DNA of 64,000 bases from an uncultured Alphaproteobacteria bacterium (GCA_934271715.1 CAKQRZ010000002.1:110302-174301), one strand, 5' to 3'. Counted from the stretch's first letter, positions 30,645 through 39,452 are shown. Translations and numbers: made by a program. Notes: generated by a model from the sequence alone, not told the origin.

Positions 30645-32405
30645 ATGGATAGTCAGCAACTTTCTTTAGGCGGTAATATCTGGAAATCGGCAGCTGTAGA
30701 TGAGGGAATGGCCGAGAGAATGTCTTTAGCCTATAACTTGTCTCCGGCGCTGGCGCATTTGCTGTGCGTGCGGAAAATTGCTTTTAACGAGGTCAATAAC
30801 TTTATTAACCCCAAGCTGCAGAATCTGATGCCGGATCCTTATGTGCTTAAAGATATGCAGAAAGCGGCCGAGCGGGTGGCTCAAGCTGTGGAAAACGGCG
30901 AAAAAATCGCCATTATCGGCGATTATGACGTTGACGGCGCTACTTCTACTTCTGAACTGGTGCGTTTTTTTAAGGCAGTCGGCATAAATCCGCAGGTTCA
31001 TATTCCCAGCCGCGAAGAGGGCTACGGACCGAGCGATTTGGCTTTCAGCGAGTTTGAAGCGGCGGGCGCTAAGCTGGTTATTACCATAGACTGCGGCACC
31101 ACCGCTTTTGAGGTGCTGAATCGGGCGGCGGCTAAAGGCTTTGAAATTATCGTGATAGACCACCACGAGGCCGAAGCCAAGCTGCCGGATATTTATGCCG
31201 TTGTTAACCCCAAGCGCTTGGATGAAGATAATCAATATCCGTATTTAACCTATATGTCGGCAGTCGGCGTAGGGTTTATGTTTTTAGTGGCGCTGAACCG
31301 AAAGCTGCGCAATGACGGATTTTATGGCAATCATCCGGCGCCGGAGCTGAAAAATCTGCTGGATTTGGTGGCTTTGGGAACGGTGTGCGATGTGGTTCCG
31401 CTGCTGGGACTGAACCGCGCCTATGTGCGTCAGGGGCTGAAAATTATGGCGCAGCAGAATAACATAGGACTGAAAAGCCTGCTGAAAGCCGCTCAGGTAG
31501 AAAGCGCTCCGAATGCGTATCATTTAGGCTTTGTGCTGGGACCGCGCATAAATGCCTGCGGACGGGTAGGCGATGCGGTGCTGGGCAGCCGTCTGCTTTG
31601 CTGTGAAAATGAAACCGAAGCACAGTTGCTGGCCGATAAATTCAATGCGCTTAATGCCGAGCGCAAAGACATAGAAAATTATGTGCTGCTGAAAGCTATA
31701 GAACAGGTTGAGGGACAGACGCAGGAATATCCGATTGCTTTTGCTTATGGCGAAGATTGGCACCAAGGCGTAATCGGCATTGTGGCCGGAAAGCTTAAAG
31801 AACGCTATAATGTTCCGGCGTTTGTGATGTCGGTGGAGCCGGATGAGGTTAAAGGTTCGGCGCGTTCCATAGAGGGTGTGGACTTAGGAGCTTTGATAAT
31901 TTCCGCTAAAGAAAAAGGCGTGATAACCGGCGGCGGGGGACACATTATGGCGGCGGGTTTCTCGCTGACTAAAGAGCAAATTCCGGCGTTTAAGAAGTTT
32001 GTAGGCGAATATGTGGAAGAACGCTTGGGCAAAGAAAAAATCGCACCGGTGCTGAATATTGACTTGGCGCTGGCTTTAAGCGGCGTTACCGAAGATTTTG
32101 CCGATAGTTTGGCAATGCTTGAGCCTTACGGCGCCGGTAATCCGGAACCGCTGGTGCTGATAAGAAATGTAAGCATAAGCCATCTGCGTCTGGTGGGCAG
32201 CGGCCATGTCAGCTGCTTTTTGAGTTCTCCCAGCGGCGGCAGTCTTAAAGCTATTGCCTTTCGCTGTGCCGACAACGATATCGGCAACGCCCTGCTGAAT
32301 AATAACGGCGAGCTGTTTGACGCGGTCGGGCAGATAAAAACTGATGTATGGCAGGGACGCAAAACAATTCAGATGATTATTAACGATTTAAGAAGAGTGG
32401 AATAA
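30645..32405 (+). CDS. recJ: Single-stranded-DNA exonuclease RecJ
   Basis: RecJ degrades single-stranded DNA 5' to 3' in recombination and mismatch repair. The 586-residue protein has the DHH phosphoesterase motifs IIGDYDVDGATST, ITIDCGTT and the DHH signature IVIDHHEAE, followed by VNPKR. The DHHA1 part has GGGGHIMAAGFSL, and an OB-fold follows (ending MIINDLRR). Manganese-binding residues are intact. Its stop overlaps the start of the DUF502 gene (ATAATGA). Confidence 0.96.
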   Translation: MDSQQLSLGGNIWKSAAVDEGMAERMSLAYNLSPALAHLLCVRKIAFNEVNNFINPKLQNLMPDPYVLKDMQKAAERVAQAVENGEKIAIIGDYDVDGATSTSELVRFFKAVGINPQVHIPSREEGYGPSDLAFSEFEAAGAKLVITIDCGTTAFEVLNRAAAKGFEIIVIDHHEAEAKLPDIYAVVNPKRLDEDNQYPYLTYMSAVGVGFMFLVALNRKLRNDGFYGNHPAPELKNLLDLVALGTVCDVVPLLGLNRAYVRQGLKIMAQQNNIGLKSLLKAAQVESAPNAYHLGFVLGPRINACGRVGDAVLGSRLLCCENETEAQLLADKFNALNAERKDIENYVLLKAIEQVEGQTQEYPIAFAYGEDWHQGVIGIVAGKLKERYNVPAFVMSVEPDEVKGSARSIEGVDLGALIISAKEKGVITGGGGHIMAAGFSLTKEQIPAFKKFVGEYVEERLGKEKIAPVLNIDLALALSGVTEDFADSLAMLEPYGAGNPEPLVLIRNVSISHLRLVGSGHVSCFLSSPSGGSLKAIAFRCADNDIGNALLNNNGELFDAVGQIKTDVWQGRKTIQMIINDLRRVE

Positions 32406-33070
32406 TGAAAGAAGAAAAAATAGAAGAAGCTTCCAAAAAAGTCGGCAGCAAAATTAAAAGCTATTTCTTTACCGGTATAGTGGTGACCGCTCCGGTGGCT
32501 ATTACGGTTTATATGTCGTATCATTTGCTGATATGGATTAACGATGCTACCAGCCGCTTGGTGCCTAAGCAATGGTCAATCGGCGATTTTGTGCCGTACG
32601 CCGTGCCGGGGGCAGGTTTGCTGCTGTTGATTATTGCCATGATTGTGATTGGTATGCTCACAACCGGTTATGTTGGTAAATTTTTTGTGCGTTTATGGGA
32701 AGCGTTTGTGCGCAAAATGCCGATTGTTTCCAGCATTTATTCTTTGATGAAACAAATTTTTGAGACGTTTTTGTCGCAAAAAACACGTTCTTTCAGCGAA
32801 GTGGTGCTGGTGGAATATCCGCGCAAAGGGCTGTGGACAATCGCTTTTGTCAGCAAGGATGAAACCGGCGGCGAGGTGGATGAAAAAATACAAAATAAAA
32901 CTCTCAGCATTTTTGTACCGACCACGCCGAACCCGACTTCCGGCTTTTTGATTTTTGTACCCGAAAATGATGTGGTTAAGTTGGATATGAGTGTTGAAGA
33001 AGGTATTAAATATGTGATATCTTGCGGTATTGTTACACCGACAGAATTAAAAAATAAGGTAAAAAAATAA
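32405..33070 (+). CDS. DUF502-family inner-membrane protein
   Basis: 221 residues. Two membrane helices (GIVVTAPVAITVYMSYHLLI; GLLLLIIAMIVIGMLTTGYV) are followed by the conserved block MPIVSSIYSLMKQI, then a soluble domain with VLVEYPRKGLWTIAFVS and VPTTPNPTSGF, all typical of DUF502. Function is unknown. It overlaps recJ at the start and the pagP start at the end (TAATGA), forming a tight recJ-DUF502-pagP unit. Confidence 0.9.
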   Translation: MKEEKIEEASKKVGSKIKSYFFTGIVVTAPVAITVYMSYHLLIWINDATSRLVPKQWSIGDFVPYAVPGAGLLLLIIAMIVIGMLTTGYVGKFFVRLWEAFVRKMPIVSSIYSLMKQIFETFLSQKTRSFSEVVLVEYPRKGLWTIAFVSKDETGGEVDEKIQNKTLSIFVPTTPNPTSGFLIFVPENDVVKLDMSVEEGIKYVISCGIVTPTELKNKVKK

Positions 33071-33615
33071 TGAAAAAAACAGGACTGTTAGCGCTATTAC
33101 TGCTTTTGAGTGCAAAACCGGCAGCTGCCGGTACATTAGCCGATTGGGGAAATTTTTTAGTTGATGATATAAATTCTATCAGATGTATTCATAACTATGA
33201 TGTCTATCTGCCGTTTTACGCTTGGCATAACCGCCTGACCTATGACCAAGAACATATTGATAAATATAATGAAAATGCTTGGGGCTTCGGCTTGGGCATT
33301 TCGCATACCAACGACGAGCAGACTTGGTCTGGAATATACGCCATGGGCTTTAAGGATTCAAATTCGTACTTGGAAACCTATTTCGGCTACGCCCGCCAAT
33401 GGAACTGGACCGCAGGCGATGAAAATCAATGGCGAGCCGGCATCGGCTACACATTGGGACTGACACAGCGTCACGAATATGCCTATATTCCTGTGCCTTT
33501 ACCTCTGCCATTATTTGGTGTCGGCTATCGCAATATCAATGTGCAAGCGGCGTATGTGCCTGGGGTTAAAAATGACGGCAACGTATTGTTTGTCTTTTCG
33601 CGTTTTAGTTTTTAG
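33070..33615 (+). CDS. pagP: Lipid A palmitoyltransferase PagP
   Basis: PagP moves a palmitoyl chain from phospholipid to lipid A in the outer membrane, raising resistance to cationic peptides. The 181-residue protein has a signal peptide (LLALLLLLSAKPAAAG) and the PagP blocks DVYLPFYAWHNRLTY with the catalytic His, IYAMGFKDSNS with the Asp-Ser pair, IPVPLPLPLFGVGY, and a C-terminal NVLFVFSRFSF barrel strand. All three catalytic residues known from the E. coli enzyme are present. It is coupled to the DUF502 gene and precedes kdsA, which also acts on lipopolysaccharide. Confidence 0.93.
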   Translation: MKKTGLLALLLLLSAKPAAAGTLADWGNFLVDDINSIRCIHNYDVYLPFYAWHNRLTYDQEHIDKYNENAWGFGLGISHTNDEQTWSGIYAMGFKDSNSYLETYFGYARQWNWTAGDENQWRAGIGYTLGLTQRHEYAYIPVPLPLPLFGVGYRNINVQAAYVPGVKNDGNVLFVFSRFSF

Positions 33616-33636
33616 TTTATTACAAGGAGCCAAAAT

Positions 33637-34482
33637 ATGGAACAAAAAGTGATTAAAGTCGGTAGAGTTGAGCTGGGAAATAAATTGCCGTTGGCGATTA
33701 TTGCCGGTCCATGTCAAATAGAAAGCCGTGAACACGCTATTTTTATTGCCGGTAAAATGGTGGAGATTACAAAAAAATTAGGTGTTCCATATATTTTCAA
33801 GGCTTCGTTTGATAAAGCTAACCGAACTTCAATAAACGGCGCCCGCGGTGTCGGATTGGATGAGGGGATGCGTACATTTGAAGAAATCCGCAAATTATAT
33901 CCGGATTTACCGCTTTTGACCGATATTCACGAACGCGAACAATGTCCGATTGTGGCAAAATATGTTGATATGCTGCAAATTCCGGCGTTTTTGTGCCGTC
34001 AAACCGATTTGGTGGTGGCTGCGGCAAAAACCGGCAAGGTGGTTAATATTAAAAAAGGGCAGTTTTTAGCGCCGTGGGATGTGAAAAACATTGTTAAAAA
34101 AGTTGAAGATTCCGGCAACTTTAATATTTGCGTAACCGAGCGCGGCACCAGTTTCGGCTATAACACTTTGGTAACCGATATGCGGGCTTTTCCGCAAATA
34201 GCCAAGGATTGCGGCTATCCGCTGATTTTTGACGCAACTCACTCGGTTCAGCAGCCGGGAGGACTTGGCGGCTGTACCGGCGGTCAGCGGGAGTTTGCTC
34301 CGGTTTTGGCGCGTGCGGCTGTGGCTGTGGGCGTGGCGGCAGTATTTATCGAAACGCACGAAAATCCAGAAAAAGCTTTGTCTGACGGACCAAATTCAAT
34401 TTATCTGTCGGATATGGAAAGAGTTATCAGCGAGCTTATGGCGTTTGACAAAGTTAATAAATCTATCATCCACGAGTATTAA
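33637..34482 (+). CDS. kdsA: 3-deoxy-8-phosphooctulonate synthase (KDO-8-P synthase)
   Basis: KdsA condenses phosphoenolpyruvate with arabinose 5-phosphate to make KDO-8-phosphate for the lipopolysaccharide inner core. The 281-residue TIM barrel shows IAGPCQIESREHA, FKASFDKANRTS, the block IPAFLCRQTDLVVAA, KKGQFLAPWD and FDATHSVQQPGG, all conserved. Substrate-binding residues look intact. A strong AAGGAG Shine-Dalgarno precedes the ATG. recO follows after 6 bp. Confidence 0.97.
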   Translation: MEQKVIKVGRVELGNKLPLAIIAGPCQIESREHAIFIAGKMVEITKKLGVPYIFKASFDKANRTSINGARGVGLDEGMRTFEEIRKLYPDLPLLTDIHEREQCPIVAKYVDMLQIPAFLCRQTDLVVAAAKTGKVVNIKKGQFLAPWDVKNIVKKVEDSGNFNICVTERGTSFGYNTLVTDMRAFPQIAKDCGYPLIFDATHSVQQPGGLGGCTGGQREFAPVLARAAVAVGVAAVFIETHENPEKALSDGPNSIYLSDMERVISELMAFDKVNKSIIHEY

Positions 34483-34488
34483 GCTAAA

Positions 34489-35223
34489 ATGCAGTTCAGC
34501 GGCGAGGGATATATAATAAAGCTGAAAAATCATGGCGAAAAATCTATGATTGCCACTTTAGTATGTCCTGAGCATGGTAAAATTGTCGGATTTATTAACG
34601 GCGCGCACAGCAAACACGGCTTGGGTATTTATCAGCTGGGCAATTATATTTCTTTCAATGCTTATGCGCGGGTGGAAGAAAATATGCTGAGCCTGAAAGG
34701 CGTGGAGCTTGTAGAATCTCATACGGCAGATTTTATGCTGGATACCGATAAAATCGGCGCGCTTTCTTCGCTTTGCCGCCTAACGGATGTATGTGTTGCA
34801 GAAAATGACAATTTAGGTCATTTATACAAAGTGATAAAAGATTTTTTTCAACATATACATGAAGATAACTGGCTGGTATATTATTCGTTTTTTGAATATT
34901 ATCTTTTAGACTTTTTAGGCGTGGGGCTGGATGTCAGCGAGTGCGCCGTAACCGGTAAAACCAGCGATTTGTCATATATATCTCCCAAAACCGGACGCGC
35001 CGTCTGCGCTAAAGTCGGAGAGCCGTATAAAGACAGATTATATGCTTATCCGCACTACATTGTAGATAAAAACTACCGTCCGCAGCGCGCCGAAGTGGCT
35101 GATTTATTAAAGATGACCGGCGGATTTTTAACTAAAAATTTTTTAGCCGGACATAACTTGCAATTACCGGAAAAACGTGCTAATTTGCTGAACATTGTTA
35201 AAAAATATCAAATGAAAATGTAG
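34489..35223 (+). CDS. recO: DNA repair protein RecO
   Basis: RecO helps load RecA onto SSB-coated DNA in the RecFOR pathway. The 244-residue protein has an N-terminal OB-fold (GEGYIIKLKNHGEKSMIATL), a helical middle (LYKVIKDFFQ, YYSFFEYYLLDFLGVGLD) and a C-terminal part where the zinc-binding cysteines of many RecO proteins appear only partly (SECAVTG, AVCAKVG). There is no strong Shine-Dalgarno. It lies between kdsA and parC with short gaps, so all three may be on one transcript. Confidence 0.9.
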   Translation: MQFSGEGYIIKLKNHGEKSMIATLVCPEHGKIVGFINGAHSKHGLGIYQLGNYISFNAYARVEENMLSLKGVELVESHTADFMLDTDKIGALSSLCRLTDVCVAENDNLGHLYKVIKDFFQHIHEDNWLVYYSFFEYYLLDFLGVGLDVSECAVTGKTSDLSYISPKTGRAVCAKVGEPYKDRLYAYPHYIVDKNYRPQRAEVADLLKMTGGFLTKNFLAGHNLQLPEKRANLLNIVKKYQMKM

Positions 35224-35230
35224 GTGAAAA

Positions 35231-37450
35231 ATGGTTGAAGAAAATGCCAAAATAAAAGATGTGCAACTGGGCGAGGAACTTAGCAAACGCTATTTGTCGT
35301 ATGCCATGTCAACCATTGTTTCGCGTTCGCTGCCGGATGTCCGCGACGGTTTGAAACCGGTGCACCGCCGTTTGATGTATGCAATGCGTCAGCTGCACTT
35401 AGACCCGAAAAACGGCTTTAAGAAGTGCGCCCGCGTGGTCGGCGATGTTATCGGTAAATATCACCCGCACGGCGACACGGCGGTTTACGGCGCCATGGTG
35501 CGTTTGGCGCAGGATTTTTCGGTGCGCTATCCGCTGGTGGACGGGCAGGGCAATTTCGGCAATATTGACGGCGACGGCGCAGCGGCTATGCGTTATACCG
35601 AGGCTCGTCTGACTGAATTTGCCATGGATTTGATGGACGGCTTAAACGACGACGCCGTAGATTTTATGGATACTTACGACGGTGAAGACAGCGAACCGGT
35701 GGTAATGCCGGCGATGGTGCCGAACTTGCTGTGCAACGGTTCCATGGGTATCGCCGTGGGTATGGCCACCAATATTCCGCCGCATAATTTGAGCGAAATC
35801 AGCGACGCTTTATTGTATCTGATTGAAAATCCCGATTGCGATGACGAACCGCTGGTGCGCCGCTTAAAAGGTCCGGATTTTCCGACCGGAGGAGTGATTG
35901 TTGATTCTTTTGACACTATTTTGAATAACTATAAACAAGGCAAGGGAAGTTTTCGTATCCGCGCCAAGTGGACGACTGAGGATTTGGGACACGGGCAATA
36001 TCAAATTGTTGTCACAGAAATCCCGTATCAGGTTATTAAATCTAAACTGATTGAAAAAATTGCTGAATTGCTGCTGAATAAAAAACTGCCGTTTTTGAGC
36101 GATGTACGCGATGAATCGGCGCAAGACGTGCGTATTGTGCTGGAACCGAAAAACCGCACGGTTGACGCCGCTATGCTGATGGAGCAATTATTCCGCCAAA
36201 CCGACTTGGAAGCCAAATTCAATATGAATATGAACGTGCTGGATTTGGATTGCGTGCCGAGAGTTATGAGCATCAAAGAAGTGCTGCATGACTATTTGGT
36301 GCACCGCAATGCGGTTTTGCTGCGTAAAATCAAATTCCGCCTGAGCAAAATCAACGCCAGATTGGAGATTTTGGAAGGCTATTTAACCGCGTATTTGAAT
36401 TTAGACGAGATTATCCGCATTATCCGCGAGGAAGACGAGCCGAAAAAAGTTATGATGGCAGAATTTAAGCTGACCGATAATCAAGCAGAAGCCATTTTGA
36501 ATATGAAACTGCGCAACTTGCGCAAGCTTGATGAAGAGCAGATTAACGCCGAGCATTCGGATTTGCTGGAAGAAAAAGCCAAGCTGGAAATATTGCATAA
36601 TGATGAGGCGCAGCGCTGGAAGGCTATTGCCGAAGAAATTAAAAAAACTAAAGAAAAATACAGCAAAAAGACGACTTTGGGGCGCCGCCGCACAGAATTT
36701 GCCGAAGCTCCGGCGGATATAGACGTTCCGGTGGAAGCGCTGATAGAAAAAGAGCCGATTACGGTTATTTTGTCGCAAAAAGGCTGGATACGCTGCATTA
36801 AAGGCCACGCGGATTTGAACGATGATTTTAAGTTCAAAGACGATGACGCCTTGCTTTATGCTTTGCACGCTCAGACCACAGATAAGATTGTGCTGCTGGA
36901 TAATAAAGGCAAGTTTTTCAATATTGCCGCCCGAGATATTCCAAGCGGACGCGGTTTCGGTCAGCCGGTGCGTCTGATGATTGATTTAGCCAACAACGAT
37001 GATGTTGTAGCAATGTTTGTTTACGAGCCGGGAACAAGCTATTTGATTGCTTCCGACAAAGGTTACGGCTTTATTGTTGATGAAAATCATTTGTTGGCGC
37101 AGACTCGCAACGGGCGCAAAATTATGAATGTCGCTGACAATGAAAATATGAAATTCTGCCTGCCGATGACCGGAGATTATGTGGCTGTGGTTGGCGAAAA
37201 CCGCCGCTTGCTGGTGTTTAAGGCCGAGGAGATTCCGACAATGGCGCGCGGTCACGGCGTATTGCTGCAAAAGTATAAGGACGGCAATATCTCGGATATT
37301 CAAATTTTTAAGGGCGAGGACGGTTTCAGCTATAACCGCGCCGGCGGAATCAGCACCGAAAAAGAGCTTATCGGCTGGCTGGGTCACAGAGCGCAGATTG
37401 GTAAGGTTGTGCCGTTCGGCTTCCCGAAAAGCAATAAATTTTTCAAATAA
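35231..37450 (+). CDS. parC: DNA topoisomerase IV subunit A
   Basis: ParC is the DNA-cleaving subunit of topoisomerase IV, which decatenates daughter chromosomes. The 739-residue length fits alphaproteobacterial ParC rather than the longer GyrA. Motifs: SYAMSTIVSRSLPDVRDGLK, GKYHPHGDTAVYGAMVRLAQ, GNFGNIDGDGAAAMRYTEAR with the catalytic tyrosine, and a C-terminal beta-propeller with degenerate repeats. In the quinolone-resistance region the residue matching E. coli Ser80 is Thr and that matching Glu84 is Gly. A terminator follows. Confidence 0.95.
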   Translation: MVEENAKIKDVQLGEELSKRYLSYAMSTIVSRSLPDVRDGLKPVHRRLMYAMRQLHLDPKNGFKKCARVVGDVIGKYHPHGDTAVYGAMVRLAQDFSVRYPLVDGQGNFGNIDGDGAAAMRYTEARLTEFAMDLMDGLNDDAVDFMDTYDGEDSEPVVMPAMVPNLLCNGSMGIAVGMATNIPPHNLSEISDALLYLIENPDCDDEPLVRRLKGPDFPTGGVIVDSFDTILNNYKQGKGSFRIRAKWTTEDLGHGQYQIVVTEIPYQVIKSKLIEKIAELLLNKKLPFLSDVRDESAQDVRIVLEPKNRTVDAAMLMEQLFRQTDLEAKFNMNMNVLDLDCVPRVMSIKEVLHDYLVHRNAVLLRKIKFRLSKINARLEILEGYLTAYLNLDEIIRIIREEDEPKKVMMAEFKLTDNQAEAILNMKLRNLRKLDEEQINAEHSDLLEEKAKLEILHNDEAQRWKAIAEEIKKTKEKYSKKTTLGRRRTEFAEAPADIDVPVEALIEKEPITVILSQKGWIRCIKGHADLNDDFKFKDDDALLYALHAQTTDKIVLLDNKGKFFNIAARDIPSGRGFGQPVRLMIDLANNDDVVAMFVYEPGTSYLIASDKGYGFIVDENHLLAQTRNGRKIMNVADNENMKFCLPMTGDYVAVVGENRRLLVFKAEEIPTMARGHGVLLQKYKDGNISDIQIFKGEDGFSYNRAGGISTEKELIGWLGHRAQIGKVVPFGFPKSNKFFK

Positions 37451-37458
37451 AAATCAAA

Positions 37459-37488
37459 GTCTGCGCTTAGTCCGCAGATTTTTTTTGT
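37459..37488 (+). terminator. Terminator after parC
   Basis: TCTGCG-CTTAGTC-CGCAGA hairpin followed by eight T residues. Confidence 0.85.
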
Positions 37489-37506
37489 TTACGCTTAAAT
37501 CCTGAC

Positions 37507-37535
37507 TTGACAAAAACAGTTAATCTCGCTACTCT
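37507..37535 (+). promoter_or_regulatory. Promoter of the 37578 gene
   Basis: TTGACA (37507-37512), a 17-bp spacer and TACTCT (37530-37535), followed by TTTTATTATTAACTTTATAT. Confidence 0.6.
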
Positions 37536-37577
37536 GTTAGGCAGAAATTTTATTATTAACTTTATATTTTATTATTT

Positions 37578-38039
37578 ATGGAACAGTTATCTAAATTTAC
37601 GACTCCGCTGCCTTTGTCTTATGCAGCAGGCGGCAAGGTTGAAAATATCAAGGAGTTGGATTTGTCAATGAAAGACCAGCTTATCGGTATTCAAATGGAC
37701 AGATTTATATTGTCTTTGACGCAGGATCGGGTTTCTTGGTACAATGCCTACTGGATGATAGAGCAAAATCATTTGTACCCCAAAACTCCGCGTCTGCCGG
37801 ACGAAACCGACTGTCTTGAGCTGGTGCGCCATGCCGATAGAATCAATGCTACATTGCAGATTATAAAAGAGCAGGGGATAAGAGCTGATTTGCTTGATGT
37901 AAATGGTATTTATTGGCTTCGTAATGAGTTTTCTCATATTAAATCGTTTGCCTATATGATGAAAGAGAGACTTAAAACTTTGCGCGACAAGTTTGATGAA
38001 GATTCCTGCTGGGGCAGAGTAATTTGGTATAACAAATAA
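37578..38039 (+). CDS. Orphan protein of 153 residues, unknown function
   Basis: A soluble, helical protein (MEQLSKFTTPLPLSYAAGGK ... GIYWLRNEFSHIKSFAYMMK) with no recognised family. It has the full orphan-class layout: a terminator just upstream, a TTGACA promoter, an ATTATTAACTTTATATTTT leader and no Shine-Dalgarno, then its own terminator. It stands alone between parC and the pilin-like genes, so the class is not limited to the three larger blocks. Confidence 0.7.
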   Translation: MEQLSKFTTPLPLSYAAGGKVENIKELDLSMKDQLIGIQMDRFILSLTQDRVSWYNAYWMIEQNHLYPKTPRLPDETDCLELVRHADRINATLQIIKEQGIRADLLDVNGIYWLRNEFSHIKSFAYMMKERLKTLRDKFDEDSCWGRVIWYNK

Positions 38040-38041
38040 AA

Positions 38042-38084
38042 AAAACAGAGCTGTACATTTTGGGTACGGCTCTATTTTTTTGCA
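38042..38084 (+). terminator. Terminator after the 37578 gene
   Basis: ACAGAGCTGTAC and GTACGGCTCTAT pair across ATTTTGG, between A- and T-runs. Confidence 0.8.
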
Positions 38085-38096
38085 AGTGCCGCAAGG

Positions 38097-39209
38097 TTAA
38101 AATAAGATGTTAAAATTGCAGAGGTCTCCGGTTTTGCCGCAGGTGTCGCAGGCTTCGTTGATTTGCACCGGCGTGGCGTTGCTCATACATCTTTCGGTGT
38201 CTCCGACACAATATTTATCGCCAAAAAAAGAATAACCATGTTTTCCCGCTACATAAACGCTAGTCTCAGCCGCAGTCGCATGCAGAGGTAAAAACAAGTT
38301 TGTAAACAGCTCGCGGCAAAGAGCTACAGAGTTGTTTTCGGTAACAAGACCGCCTTTGTCATTGGCTGCAGGAGCGCTCAAATAAATATCTATGATTATA
38401 TAGCCTTTATGCAGCCACACTCGGGCTTGGTTGTTATAGCTGTCTACAATGTTAAGGCTTAAGTTATTGTTTTTATTAACCCAGCTCTTAGGTATGGCGT
38501 TGATTGCCAGCAAAGTTTCAGTATCAATATTGGTTTCCGCAGCTGTGGATTTTCGTAGGTCTTCCAAGTGTTCTAACATACCATAGACCAGCATGCTGTA
38601 CCCCTCAACAGTTTTGTTGATTTTCCATTTTTGCATGGCTTTGGAATAACCGGCGATGCCTCCAACGCTCAGCACCCCGATAATCGCCAGCACGCCCAGC
38701 ATTTCAATCATACTGCGGCCAAAGAAATTTGCGTCTCTGCCGCTAGTCATCCTAGGTTGTGACGCACAGTCTGTACCTAGGATTTTGTGGCACCAAGGGC
38801 GGTGTAATCCCTCGCCCCGTGCGGGAGAGGGTGACGCCTTGGCGTCGGGTAAGGGGTATTTAAAGGACGTGCAAAAGACACTTAACAAGCGTTTCAAGCA
38901 CCAACCCGAAACGTCATACTCGTCGCCACACCCCGCAGGCTGTGGCAGACGAGTATCCATGATTTTGTTGCAGAATGCAACGCTTCTTTGTTTACTTATT
39001 ACCATAGAGAACCCGCGTCCCCAGCACCAGTCATTTTTGGGTTTATCCCAAGAATCTTGTGTGAACCAGTACTTATGCAATAATAAGGCTAATTTGTTGA
39101 CTAGGTTAGAGACTCGTTGCAACAAGATTCTAGGCACAAGGCCTAGAATGACTGGTGCCGGAGATGCATGCTTAGTGTTGGTTAATAGATTGCCGCGCTG
39201 CGCTCGCAA
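38097..39209 (-). CDS. Type IV pilin-like protein with palindromic-repeat leader; start uncertain
   Basis: The pilin part begins FFG|RSMIEMLGVLAIIG near 38715: a prepilin peptidase site with Gly at -1 and Glu at +5, then a hydrophobic N-terminal helix. The mature ~205 residues share family marks: SVGGIAGYSKAM, CRELFTNL, YC...C and a C-terminal cysteine cluster (ACDTCGKTGDLC). Upstream in the same frame lie ~155 codons of palindromic repeat DNA. The frame is open back to 39374, but the only ATG with a strong Shine-Dalgarno (39385) is out of frame by one CT unit. The TTG at 39209 is merely the first possible start codon; ATG 38750 is an alternative. Expression may depend on slippage. Confidence 0.6.
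   Translation of the reverse strand: MRAQRGNLLTNTKHASPAPVILGLVPRILLQRVSNLVNKLALLLHKYWFTQDSWDKPKNDWCWGRGFSMVISKQRSVAFCNKIMDTRLPQPAGCGDEYDVSGWCLKRLLSVFCTSFKYPLPDAKASPSPARGEGLHRPWCHKILGTDCASQPRMTSGRDANFFGRSMIEMLGVLAIIGVLSVGGIAGYSKAMQKWKINKTVEGYSMLVYGMLEHLEDLRKSTAAETNIDTETLLAINAIPKSWVNKNNNLSLNIVDSYNNQARVWLHKGYIIIDIYLSAPAANDKGGLVTENNSVALCRELFTNLFLPLHATAAETSVYVAGKHGYSFFGDKYCVGDTERCMSNATPVQINEACDTCGKTGDLCNFNILF
38735..39160 (-). repeat. Composite palindromic repeat element, copy 1
   Basis: Several palindromes lie in series: ATTCTAGGC/GCCTAGAAT (39127-39149), TTGGG/CCCAA (39037-39051), ATACTCGTC/GACGAGTAT (38916-38956), CCCTC/GAGGG near 38812-38834, and GACGCC/GGCGTC. Related copies occur near 46560-47030 and 63380-63660. 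All three lie between a start-codon region and a pilin-like body and keep the reading frame, like Rickettsia palindromic elements inside genes. Confidence 0.8.
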
Positions 39210-39328
39210 TGACGGCAGAGCAAGAGGCGAGCCTGTCAGTTTTGTTCTTAATTCGTTATTTCCGAAAGTATCATTTTTTCTGCAGAATCCTGCAAAAACG
39301 TGCTGAACGGCAGAAAAAGCGCCTATAA

Positions 39329-39385
39329 TCAGATGTTCAGGATTCGCAGAGAGAGAGAGAGACCTTTGTTTAGCTTATTTTTCAT
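39329..39385 (-). other. Short ORF with CT-repeat tract at the head of pilin copy 1
   Basis: GAGGAAAGAAAG-ATG starts MKNKLNKGLSLSLRILNI, then TGA. A (CT)7 tract lies at 39362-39348. With six or nine units the frame would run on without stops into the pilin ORF. A near-identical 18-codon ORF with the same tract length lies at 63830-63774. Confidence 0.6.
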
Positions 39386-39422
39386 CTTTCTTTCCTCTTA
39401 TTTTAAGTTGTTTTACACCTTT

Positions 39423-39452
39423 ATTCTATACCAGCCTCACTCCATAAGTCAA
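39423..39452 (-). promoter_or_regulatory. Promoter of pilin copy 1
   Basis: On the minus strand, TTGACT (39452-39447), then TAGAAT (39428-39423; 18 bp) or TATAGA (16 bp). It lies about 40 bases ahead of the Shine-Dalgarno and the ATG at 39385. Confidence 0.6.

Noticed and set aside
36401..36868. Long minus-strand frames inside parC and fusA
   Set aside because: Shadow frames of highly conserved plus-strand genes with strong codon bias; no independent evidence.
38656..39306. A 216-codon plus-strand open frame
   Set aside because: Antisense to pilin copy 1 and its repeat-derived leader. It is explained by the palindromic modules and has no plausible start.
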